64,000 nucleotides of DNA from Pirellulaceae bacterium (GTDB lineage: Bacteria; Planctomycetota; Planctomycetia; Pirellulales; Pirellulaceae): assembly GCA_023382975.1 (NCBI GenBank), contig JAHDXO010000001.1:1-64000 (forward strand), read 5' to 3'. The notes beneath the pieces are model-generated. The model did not search any database, was not told where the DNA came from, and saw only the letters and a program-made list of their open reading frames with translations. How positions within the stretch are numbered: the first letter of the stretch is position 1; each line of letters opens with the position of its first letter. Shown in pieces: positions 31,901 through 38,381 of this stretch. The position numbers and the translations under genes are program-made.

Positions 31901-33214
31901 CGTCCGCGCAGCGCTGCCGTCGTCGATCACGATGTTGCCGTCGTAGCCGTCCGCACCCACTGCAGAATGATTCACCGTAAACGTGCTGAACGGTGTGGCA
32001 TTCCCCGAGATGACCAACGCGTCGCCGAGCGAAGTCGTCTCCCCGCCCCCGTTGAAGAACAGCCCACCGGACGGGATCGGGTTGCCGTTGGTGAAGTCGA
32101 CGATTAGGGTGTCATTATCGCCGGAGCCGTCGATCGTCAGGCTGTCGAGGGTGTTAAGATTCAGCGTCGTCTGAAGGACATTGTTCACCCAGTATTCGAG
32201 CTCACCGCTACTGTTCACCACGATCTTGAATTCATCGTCGAGATTGTCGTTCGCCTCCGAGTCGGACGCCAAGCCTAACTGGCTCGCGTCGCCTTGAAAG
32301 CCCGGTGTGTCAAGATCCGTGTCTTCGTCGCTCAAATAGAACGGACTGAAGCTGACCGTGCCTGATATCAGCCCGGCGATCGTTTGCGAGTCGTCGCTGC
32401 CCCACCAGTTATAGGTTGCAACGATGTTAGATAACGTCTGATTGACTAATGCCGGACCAGAACTATTGTCAATGCTGTTGTTGTTGACGACCAGGTCATC
32501 CGCCCAGGTTTCGATGGAGGCGTATGAGCTTGTCGTTGCGAAGAAATTCCCAGTTACTTGGCTGGCGGTCGCTTCCATTCCGAACGCAGGTCCGGTCGCG
32601 GAACCGGCGAAAATATTGTTGATGAAATTCACGTTGGTGGAAGGGTTCGATACACTGGCCTGCCCGTTGATGTAGACAAGCTGGGAGGCATTGCCTGCAA
32701 AGGTGTTCCCGACGATCGAAACGTTCTGTTGACCACCTCCTGCCAGAAGAGCATTGTTGTTGTCCGCGGCGGTTGCAGCGTTGTCCTCGATGATCACGAC
32801 CGTATTGTTACCACGCAGGTGTATCGCTGCATCCCCTCCCGCGGCCTCGGTGATCGTGAAGCCCTTCAGTGTCACGTTTGACACGTTCAGGGCTACCGCA
32901 ACGGCGCCACCATAGCCTGCGGTCTGTCCATTGATGAATGTCACATCACGTCCCGAGGTCGACTGCAACGTCAATGACTTTGTGACGAGAATGTCTTCGT
33001 TGTACGTTCCCGCGGCTACTTCGATCGTGTCTCCGTCGGCTGCTGCGTCGAGGGCGGCCTGGATGGTTGAGTGGTCGTCAGGCACATGAATGGTCGCCAA
33101 TAACCGCCGGTCTTCCAACTGTTCGAGCAGCAGCTTTCGGGTGCGAGCGCGGCTGCGCTGCTTGCTCGATTGAGTCTTGTCTCGCAACGTGTGGCTGTTG
33201 TTCCGTCTGGTCAT
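25955..33214 (-). CDS. Giant LEPR-XLL surface protein with C-terminal metalloprotease
   Basis: 2,419 residues. The N-terminus carries LLLEQLEDRRLLA (residues 28-40), the LEPR-XLL-type motif of large planctomycete secreted proteins, followed by a right-handed beta-helix-like region (VPDDHSTIQAALDAAADGDT). A long repetitive beta-rich stretch contains a PATR-like motif (AYTGSTTVNAGALIINGAI, about residue 1290). Three related sugar-binding-like modules follow, each with RFDF/FFDF, a GW, LL.DLHF and VVNAL.IRPE or similar. Near residue 2280 comes HELGHMLGLPDLD, an HExxHxxGxxD zinc site with Asp as third ligand. GAGG lies 8 nt before the ATG at 33214. It is monocistronic and about 640 bp separate it from yebC. 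A role in adhesion or matrix processing is inference. Confidence 0.88.
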   Translation of the reverse strand: MTRRNNSHTLRDKTQSSKQRSRARTRKLLLEQLEDRRLLATIHVPDDHSTIQAALDAAADGDTIEVAAGTYNEDILVTKSLTLQSTSGRDVTFINGQTAGYGGAVAVALNVSNVTLKGFTITEAAGGDAAIHLRGNNTVVIIEDNAATAADNNNALLAGGGQQNVSIVGNTFAGNASQLVYINGQASVSNPSTNVNFINNIFAGSATGPAFGMEATASQVTGNFFATTSSYASIETWADDLVVNNNSIDNSSGPALVNQTLSNIVATYNWWGSDDSQTIAGLISGTVSFSPFYLSDEDTDLDTPGFQGDASQLGLASDSEANDNLDDEFKIVVNSSGELEYWVNNVLQTTLNLNTLDSLTIDGSGDNDTLIVDFTNGNPIPSGGLFFNGGGETTSLGDALVISGNATPFSTFTVNHSAVGADGYDGNIVIDDGSAARTITFTGLEPINAGNATNVIFNFPATNDVMTLANAGGGQFTLDVTSGTAETVTMNYPAVGGSLTINMGGGNDTLTVTNSLPFNANTDLVISGQTGTDAVHLNASGGFTVTGDLSITAETIAQTNRVIVMGSTALDATTAGTVTLSISVNDFIGPVSVVSSNNTHLRDTNSLDLGSLSATNNVTLQAGGAVTQLAATAISSVGLRLLGAGPYTLLNGINSVGILAASTTQAISYRNANALTVGTVLSTNGITTSNDDVTIRAGGAVTISRQVSLGDGRLTLRSVGATQTDPDGDILADGLRLLGAGTFTLTNAGNAFSTLAASLGDGPGSIDLQVAGDLTIGTISGISGIATGNPGAGGDVTISAPNGTISVSQPVSTTTGSGGGVVLTGHVVVNNTLTAGGGAITLNGSSAPSSTLSINADIVASGDIDLSAPCDVIIGATVQTTDGANVYVTGDADGLVSGGVHVLAAGFIDSAGNVTLTGSDLCTTAPDVDSVRIDADGTNDQVRAAGDIFIESSFFSPFDANVIVDGRVQSTGTGVFVSIAATNDAIFAATGDVTADGDIFATAGGDILMTDGTVFNAGSGLIDMLASEGNITLGSVVTTDSSNAAITITAGLGAVIDGGDTHVDIVANSGGVVIFAAAGVGDVNAIETSVTWLDVVNDGSGDIQIDQVSAGGNLDVIQATQEGDSGSIWIRTARGNIRLVAAGTGVRLTDADNTVGTITLLARVVTPGTQEPTRGSVVPNRPVTTQGGSIDLIADADVRGAAAGVITSNGGNITVIADANDAGPTGDRGTIQLNGNVSAGTGTVTFSLADCDGYLGGSLNLATGQGTSPNGSIVSASQVIKNGDGALRMNGTANAYTGSTTVNAGALIINGAITTDGGLITVESGAVLGGNGTIGATPGGRDVLVMEGGILDVGDISPIDCAPYPGRLTVNGDVTLDADAVFRVQLNSLAAGVDADGTYQTDGYDQLRVNGIVDLSGDEAGVGGAILTGTVGFGVPVGAEFRIIDNDNAEDVIGRFQNSPEGGFVTLDGTLLNISYSSGDDSNDVTLTRGGRFDFNHAFTETEVNYEAVTADPSTLAGQLKTAGNTAGWDAAYAIPHASASGGESNALLKDLHFIVGQVARFLVDVVDNKDYQVTVVTGDYAHDHDASSFNVYDTSAGPGVTQSAVTPRQQFDVLRFENIPVADVAGEIAQLALEMWEVGSNNWGAVINALDIRPEDSVGILTITRTSPPPADPLVADGESIDTYTITGAPLNSLLTVTTTGGVITSPDVNDQYMGVQIMTDGLGSATFELQRASSDVAVTLRAFEISGLSKGTFVQTYELPPITQLASRFFDFDHTTPPVTALDYLSVQPGDLYGPGVGFGWDAAVTSGASAMASPLLGDLHFSSANRTFLVDLPNGTYQLTLTMGNVVAAHDQMQVVAEALPALTVNSAKGQFAHERLIVTVSDGTLDLQFQDAGGTNPNWVVNALEIRPESEVAPISIATVGALTADGTTVDVFAGSGATAGSLVTVSTDLGTIVTADADASYAGVQVIADGSGNFTFDVRRPWGVGSTTGSGTATLTALEIGGASYGMGTQGYVLPADRRFDFGTGTSPIAAGFWGVTGTDLWNTPDLNLGYGWESMAGAADRGSPTDLRRDLHFGNDNTFRIAVAENTVYNLRIYIGDRKFAHDQLRVTVEGYGFYDIASLPRNVFDVQTVTGSSTNGDGYLTIRFQSLGGSDPNFVVNGIDISSGALPGEQALLADLSSVSGGSGQTLSSAALAVVVDSAIGHWAATGLDSHQVAMLRNVPISVQNLPAGYLGLADSISGSIRLDADAGGMGWHLDTGANTSVFGMDALTVVLHELGHMLGLPDLDPYAYPGHLMAGRLMPGERRDVPVLSFGQSMSALALPILTSLPEGERLLGLGERYEAKRPLAQEIETRDWLFGRDDHVWTDEQSGRLASAAALRLTTRDRAMLEWNDGDEDEGTVQPGENAVLVKLFD

Positions 33215-33862
33215 GGAAAAGCCTCGTTCAACTACATTCGTGGAGTCGTACGGTTCTCGATCCTGCTCGCGCTTGGTGACGGCGTTTGACATCAAGCGGT
33301 GAACTTCGGCATGTGGCAGGGCCGCACGCTGAGAAGAGCCCGCTGGCAACATTCCGCCAATCAACACACCTACTGTAACCTACCCAGCTTAACTGTCAGT
33401 CCTGCGGATGCAAGCGATTGTAGGAGAATTGTTGAAAAATTTTGTTGGAAAGGTCATAGGGGTTAAACGGGAAGATTTGGTGAGAAGGGCGGGATAACGG
33501 GATATGAGGTGTCAGCAAGAAGAAGCACCGTAAACCGACAACTGAGTTGGTCAGGGTTGCGCAAACTGAAGTTGTCAGTTGTCAGTGGGTAGTGGGTAGC
33601 AGAGTTGCGATGCTTGTGAGCGAGCGGCGGGAAATCGATGCTGCGGCCAGTGCTGCCCGCTTTGGCCAGAGTGGCTGGCGGTCGTCTGTCGGCATGCTGG
33701 GACGAGTTTCAGGACTCCTGATCCGGAGTCAGCAAAGACGGGGGAAACTCAAGCGTATCGCATGCACCGGTGGAAGAATGATGTGATGCCGACTGAACGC
33801 GAAGAAGCGAAGAGCACCGAGAGTTCTTCCTTGGCGCTCTTCGTTCGTTGGCGTTTCGCTGT
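33215..33862. other. Long intergenic region with repeat remnant
   Basis: 648 bp between the giant gene and yebC, both on the minus strand. It should hold the giant gene's promoter. Apart from the repeat remnant at 33537-33600, no gene or RNA is evident; the frame 33547-33786 begins inside the repeat and has no family signal. Confidence 0.6.
33537..33600. repeat. Remnant of the CAGTTGTCAGT repeat family
   Basis: GACAACTGA (33537-33545) is the reverse complement of TCAGTTGTC (33575-33583), and the right arm continues agtgggtagtgggtag. The core matches the 21-bp unit at 20-166. It lies about 320 bp upstream of the paralogous metalloprotease gene. Confidence 0.8.
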
Positions 33863-34615
33863 TCAGCGGGCTTCGAGTTCGGCCATGACTTCGTCGGAGA
33901 TGTCGAAATTGGCGGAGACGTTCTGGACGTCGTCGTGGTCGTCCAGGGCTTCGACCAGCTTCAACACTTTGCGGGCGTCGTCGGCGTTCAGGGCGACGGT
34001 GTTCTGCGGGATGCGGGTGATCTCTTTGGCTTCGGGCGTCAGGCCGGCCGCTTCCAGCGCCTCGGCGACTTGCGAGTACGCTTCCGGGTCGCAGATCAAT
34101 TCGAACTTGTCGCCTTCGCGCGTCACGTCGTCCACGCCGGCTTCCAGAGCGATCTCGGTCAGTCTCTCTTCGTCGACCGTCGCGGCGTCGAAGACGAACA
34201 TCGCTTTGCGGTCGAACATCCAGCCGACGCAGTTGGTGGCGCCGAGTTTGCCGCCGTGGATTTCGAACAGCTTGCGGACTTCGGGTGCGGTCCGGTTGCG
34301 GTTATCCGTCATGATCTCGCACATCACGGCGACCCCGCCGGGCCCGTAGCCTTCGTAGAGGATCTCTTCGACGTCACCGCCTTCGAGTTCCCCCGTGCCT
34401 TTCTTGATGGCCCGTTCGATGTTGTCCTTGGGCATGCTGACCGCCTTGGCGTCCAGGATGGCTGTCCGCAGACGGATGTTCATGTCGGGATCGCCGCCTC
34501 CCATCTTGGCAGCGACGATCAACTGTTTGGCGAGTTTGCTCCACAGTTTTCCGCGTTTGTTGTCGACCAATGCCTTCTTATGCTTGATCCCTGCCCAATG
34601 TGAATGTCCAGCCAT
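33863..34615 (-). CDS. yebC: YebC/PmpR family protein
   Basis: 250 residues, full length. MAGHSHWAGIKHKKALVDNK and the blocks MGGGDPDMNIRL, MPKDNIERAIKKG, YEGYGPGGVAV and TDNRNRTAPEVRK are diagnostic. The family includes regulators and ribosome-associated factors that relieve stalling on proline stretches. It follows the TPR gene by only 8 bp, so it probably ends the nusA-infB-rbfA transcription unit. Confidence 0.97.
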   Translation of the reverse strand: MAGHSHWAGIKHKKALVDNKRGKLWSKLAKQLIVAAKMGGGDPDMNIRLRTAILDAKAVSMPKDNIERAIKKGTGELEGGDVEEILYEGYGPGGVAVMCEIMTDNRNRTAPEVRKLFEIHGGKLGATNCVGWMFDRKAMFVFDAATVDEERLTEIALEAGVDDVTREGDKFELICDPEAYSQVAEALEAAGLTPEAKEITRIPQNTVALNADDARKVLKLVEALDDHDDVQNVSANFDISDEVMAELEAR

Positions 34616-34623
34616 AGTCTGCT

Positions 34624-36822
34624 CTATTGTTTGCGGTTTTCGTAAGCTTCGATCTTTTCCAATGTCTCGTCGCGTTTCGACGAATCTGCCGATTTCTCAA
34701 ACGTCTCAACGGCCCGCCGCCAGATTTCGACGGCTTTTTCGGGCTGGTTTGCCTTCCAGTAGGCGTCGCCCAGATGATCGAGGATAACGCCGTCCGGTTC
34801 GTCGCCGCCCGCGGCCTTTTCGAGCCATCGCACGGCTTCGGCATCCTGTCCCAACCGGAAATAGACCCAACCCAGGCTGTCAAGATACGCAGCGTTCTCC
34901 GGATCGGTGTCGACGGCCTTTTGGATCATGCGCAGCGCCCACTGCAAATTCTTTCCCTGTTCGGCCCACAGATACCCAAGGTCGTTCAAGGCCCCGGCGT
35001 CGTCCGGAAATTCGTCGAGCACCTGCTCCAGCCACTCTTCGGCTTCGGCATTCTTGTCCAGTCTGGTGCAGACGTGCGACAGGCTCAATCGGACCTCGCG
35101 CATTTCACTGCGCAGCGCCGCGTCGTCGTGCATGCCGTCAAACCGCTCCAGGACTGCTTGGTACTTCGCCTCCGCCTGCTCGTAGCGTTTTGCATGGGAG
35201 AGAATCAAGGCCGGCAGCGATGCCAACCGGGGCAGGTCGGGAAACGCCGCTGCCGCCGTTTCCGCCTCGGCCATCGCTTGGTCGATCTCGCCCGCCCAGG
35301 CCAGCGCGCGGACCAGGAAGTAACGCGACTGGGCCTCGCGATCCGCCAGTCGCTTGTCCTCCAGCCCACGGCGAAACACTTTGATGGCCCGCGCATATTG
35401 GCGATCCATCAGCAGGTCCAGCCCCCAATTCAGCAGCGTGCTGGCACGCAGGTCGTCCTCCTTCCATTGCAGCGCGATATCGAAGAACGACTCAGCCTCG
35501 TCGTACCGCCGCGCCCCAATGGCCAGATCCGCCGCCGCCAAGGACACGCCGGTTAGCGCGGTCGCCTGTTGGTCGGCATCGAGTCGCTTGCGGGTCTCGG
35601 CAAGCAACGTGCCGACCAGTGTCTCGTCCGTGACCAGGCGTTCGCCCAAATCGCCCAGGTCGCGGAGCGTTACGCCCGCCGCGGCGGCCTGGCCGAGCGT
35701 GTCGAGCAGTGGCTCGACCTGTTGCTGCTTCCAATAGGCCTCGCACAACCCGGCCAGAACCGTTTCGTCGGGCTCCGCGTCGATCAACCTGAGGAACCAG
35801 CGCTGCGCCTGGTCCCACCGCTGTTTGTCCGTTTGCCATGCCGCCAAAAAGCGAATGACTGCGGGCGAAGGCTCGTCGGCTTCGGCCGCGCTTTCCAACC
35901 GCTTCAACAGTTCCGTTTCCGCTTGCTCTCCGAACCGACGGGACAACACGTCGGCCAACAATCGGAGGTCGTCGCCGTCCAGGCTATGCGGTGTCTCGTT
36001 CAGACAACGGTCCATGTAATCCAATGCCCTGTCGTCGTCGCCTTGTTGGGCAGCGATTCGGGCCAGGCGACAATGCAACGCTCCCTCGTCCGGCAACGCC
36101 TCGTGGACCCGGCGGAACATCCCTTCGGCCCGAGCAAACTGCCCGGCCTGCAAAAAGCTCTCGGCCAGCAGCAGGTAGGTCTGGTCCGGTTGGCCGACCA
36201 GCATTTTCTGGAGTGTCGGGTTCTGCGAGATCTTGTCCGGGCTTTCAATCAGCGGTTGAATGCGCGAGAAATACTCGGACGCGCGGCCATAATCTCGCAA
36301 CAGAAAGCAGATGCGGCCCAGTTCGAACCAGAGCAGCGCGTCGCCAAGTTCCATCGAGTCGACCTCGGTCGGCACCTTCGTCTGCTCCAGAAGCAGTTCG
36401 TACAACCGCAACGCTTCGGGCAGTCGCTGTTGGCTACTGAGCCGCAGCGCCAATCGACGAAGCACCAGAGGGTCGATGTGCGTCTGACCGGCCGCGATCA
36501 GCGCGTAGCGCACGGTCTCGTCGGTGCGTTGCAAGTCGCTGGCCAACAGCACGATCTCGGGCAGCAGTTCCACCGCTTGCGGCTGATGACGCCAAGCCCG
36601 CTGCAAACGTCGCAGCGCCGCCGGAAATTCCTGCCGCCGCTGGAGCAAGCGACTCTCGGCGTACAGGGCGGCGGAGGCGATCCGGGCTTGCTGGAACTCG
36701 TCGCGAGGCGTGACGGGCACGAGCGGGACGATCGACTCCTCGAACGGAGACGCCTCGTTCCCGTCCGGCGCTGCCGACGGATCGGCCGTCACGATTGCCA
36801 GCAACAAAAGAAACGACAACAT
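34624..36822 (-). CDS. Exported TPR-repeat protein
   Basis: 732 residues from the ATG at 36822, with signal peptide MLSFLLLLAIVTADPSAAPD. The rest is alpha-helical TPR-type repeat, most obvious near the C-terminus (GALNDLGYLWAEQGKNLQWA, AAYLDSLGWVYFRLGQDAEA, LDHLGDAYWKANQPEKAVEI). The ATG overlaps the stop of the preceding gene as TGATG, indicating translational coupling. The longer frame to 37338 was rejected because its extra 172 residues are out-of-frame translation of that neighbour. TPR proteins mediate protein contacts; the partner is unknown. Confidence 0.88.
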   Translation of the reverse strand: MLSFLLLLAIVTADPSAAPDGNEASPFEESIVPLVPVTPRDEFQQARIASAALYAESRLLQRRQEFPAALRRLQRAWRHQPQAVELLPEIVLLASDLQRTDETVRYALIAAGQTHIDPLVLRRLALRLSSQQRLPEALRLYELLLEQTKVPTEVDSMELGDALLWFELGRICFLLRDYGRASEYFSRIQPLIESPDKISQNPTLQKMLVGQPDQTYLLLAESFLQAGQFARAEGMFRRVHEALPDEGALHCRLARIAAQQGDDDRALDYMDRCLNETPHSLDGDDLRLLADVLSRRFGEQAETELLKRLESAAEADEPSPAVIRFLAAWQTDKQRWDQAQRWFLRLIDAEPDETVLAGLCEAYWKQQQVEPLLDTLGQAAAAGVTLRDLGDLGERLVTDETLVGTLLAETRKRLDADQQATALTGVSLAAADLAIGARRYDEAESFFDIALQWKEDDLRASTLLNWGLDLLMDRQYARAIKVFRRGLEDKRLADREAQSRYFLVRALAWAGEIDQAMAEAETAAAAFPDLPRLASLPALILSHAKRYEQAEAKYQAVLERFDGMHDDAALRSEMREVRLSLSHVCTRLDKNAEAEEWLEQVLDEFPDDAGALNDLGYLWAEQGKNLQWALRMIQKAVDTDPENAAYLDSLGWVYFRLGQDAEAVRWLEKAAGGDEPDGVILDHLGDAYWKANQPEKAVEIWRRAVETFEKSADSSKRDETLEKIEAYENRKQ

Positions 36823-37781
36823 CAACGCGGTTTCTTCCGGGACAGTTGTTTCGACGTGGACTTCTTCGGCTCGCTGGCGGAATCCGCCGGTTCCGCCGCG
36901 GATCCCGTTCCGGATTCCTCTTTGGCCACCGGCTTCTTGGTCGGCTTGGCTGCCGGTTCGTCCGGCTTGTCCCCCGCCGACTTGCGTTTCTTGGGTTCCG
37001 CGGGCCGCGCGACTTCGGCGTCCGGAGCTTTGGCCGACTCCCGCGGCGTGCGGCCCGAGGTCGGCGCCGCGGTCCGGGCGGGCGGAGTATCCCCTTTGCT
37101 GCCGCGCGACGGCAGACGCTCCTTCGAGGCTGGGTCGATTTCGGTCAACACGGCGCGAGTTCTTGCGCCAAAGGGCGCGGCGAAATAGTCCGCGCCCAAC
37201 TGGTGCAAAAGCGAGGCAAACTCGACGCCCTTCGATTTGGCAATCGCCCGTTCCAAACCGGGGATGCGGCGTTTTGCCGCCTCGGCGGGCGTGATGACCT
37301 CTAGAATCTCGAAGGCGTCGAAGATCCCCTGCGAGCACGGAATCGCGTGACCGCCCAATCCGTTCTGGGTCACGTAGGCCACGACGAACGGTGTGGTGCC
37401 GCTGAGTGCCTCGACCTCCGCAACCGACTTGCCCAGATTGCCTTTCTTCAGCCCTTCGAGGTCAAATGCATAGTGCGTCTCAAAAATGCTCTGCAAACAG
37501 CGTTTCAAGCGAGCTGCCGCGGCCGAGGGGTCGGCGAGGCACGACAGCGTTTCGGCCAGTTCCGTCACGGTCGTCACCCGCACCTCGTTCCAATCGAAAT
37601 AGCTCTGCTGCAAGCGCGCGAATCCCTCGTCGGCCGCTTCGAAATGCGAGTTCTCCAAACAACAAGCGTACAGCAGATGTTCAAGGACCGATCGCTCGCA
37701 CGGCGGCTTCACCGGCTTGTAGTGGCTCTTCAAAACCTTGAAAACCTTCGCGATCTGCGTCTGGCGGTTCGATGAAGTCAT
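36822..37781 (-). CDS. Endonuclease III-like (HhH) protein lacking catalytic residues, basic tail
   Basis: 319 residues. Helical blocks VLEHLLYACCLENSHFEAAD, LKRCLQSIFETHYAFDLEGL and ALSGTTPFVVAYVTQNGLGG parallel the HhH-GPD fold, where bacterial Nth has ALPGVGRKTANVVLNTAFGW. Where Nth has the hairpin Lys the sequence is TPF, and where it has VDTH it reads PCSQ, so both catalytic residues seem absent; the C-terminal iron-sulphur cysteine cluster is also missing. From about residue 240 the chain is a Lys/Pro/Ala/Glu-rich tail ending in basic residues. GAGGT precedes the ATG at 37781. It lies 16 bp from rbfA and overlaps the TPR gene. A nucleic-acid-binding, non-catalytic role is inference. Confidence 0.6.
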   Translation of the reverse strand: MTSSNRQTQIAKVFKVLKSHYKPVKPPCERSVLEHLLYACCLENSHFEAADEGFARLQQSYFDWNEVRVTTVTELAETLSCLADPSAAAARLKRCLQSIFETHYAFDLEGLKKGNLGKSVAEVEALSGTTPFVVAYVTQNGLGGHAIPCSQGIFDAFEILEVITPAEAAKRRIPGLERAIAKSKGVEFASLLHQLGADYFAAPFGARTRAVLTEIDPASKERLPSRGSKGDTPPARTAAPTSGRTPRESAKAPDAEVARPAEPKKRKSAGDKPDEPAAKPTKKPVAKEESGTGSAAEPADSASEPKKSTSKQLSRKKPR

Positions 37782-37797
37782 GGATACCTCGGTAGCG

Positions 37798-38289
37798 TTA
37801 ATCGAGATCGTCGTCCGGACCAGGCTCTTCGTCGTCCGGCTCGTCGGCAAGCGGTTCGTCGGCAAGCGGTTCGTCGTCAAGTGATTCGTCGTCAAGTGAT
37901 TCGTCGTCAAGTGATTCGTCGGATTCGTCGTCCAGCCGCTGTTCGGGACGCGGCAGCAGTTGGCTGAGCAACTGGCTCACTTCGATCGAATGTTTGACGC
38001 CTTGATCCAGAACGAATTTGAGTTTCGGCGTGTAGCGGGTATCGATTCGCTGCGCCACTTTCTGTTGCAGAAAGCCGGCGGCGTTCTGGAGTCCGCGCAG
38101 GGTGAGATTCTGGCGAGTGTCGTCGCCCATCACCGAGACGTGGACTTTGGCCTGTCGTAGATCGGGGGAGACCTCGACGTACGTGACCGTGACATCGCGG
38201 ACGCGCGGATCGCGCAGTTCGGTCAGAATCGACATGCTGACCACTTCCCGCACGGCTTCGGCGACTTTCAAGACTCGTCTGGAGGTCAT
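37798..38289 (-). CDS. rbfA: Ribosome-binding factor A with acidic repeat tail
   Basis: 163 residues. The first about 115 are a normal RbfA KH-type domain ([60 protein letters not shown]), which matures the 30S subunit. The remainder is almost only Asp/Glu/Ser/Leu/Pro, with pentapeptides SLDDE and PLADE encoded by the 15-bp repeat at 37841-37915. It follows infB by about 90 bp on the minus strand in the conserved nusA-infB-rbfA order. Confidence 0.95.
   Translation of the reverse strand: MTSRRVLKVAEAVREVVSMSILTELRDPRVRDVTVTYVEVSPDLRQAKVHVSVMGDDTRQNLTLRGLQNAAGFLQQKVAQRIDTRYTPKLKFVLDQGVKHSIEVSQLLSQLLPRPEQRLDDESDESLDDESLDDESLDDEPLADEPLADEPDDEEPGPDDDLD
37841..37915 (-). repeat. Five tandem 15-bp units in the rbfA 3' end
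   Basis: Two units tcgtcggcaagcggt (37841-37870) are followed by three identical units tcgtcgtcaagtgat (37871-37915). Each encodes five residues, so unit gain or loss would change the tail length without a frameshift. Confidence 0.93.
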
Positions 38290-38381
38290 CGGTATTCCAT
38301 TTTGCCAAGGAGGGTGGGACGTCCCGTGTTCTGTGGACGCCCCTCGGGAGCGGTCCCGGTCGAATCGCGGCCGGATTCGGG

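Noticed and set aside
36823-37338. N-terminal extension of the TPR protein
   Set aside because: It is out-of-frame reading of the endonuclease III-like gene; the signal peptide begins at 36822.
37782-37910. N-terminal extension of the endonuclease III-like protein
   Set aside because: The Thr/Asn/Leu repeats are the 15-bp rbfA repeat read in another frame.
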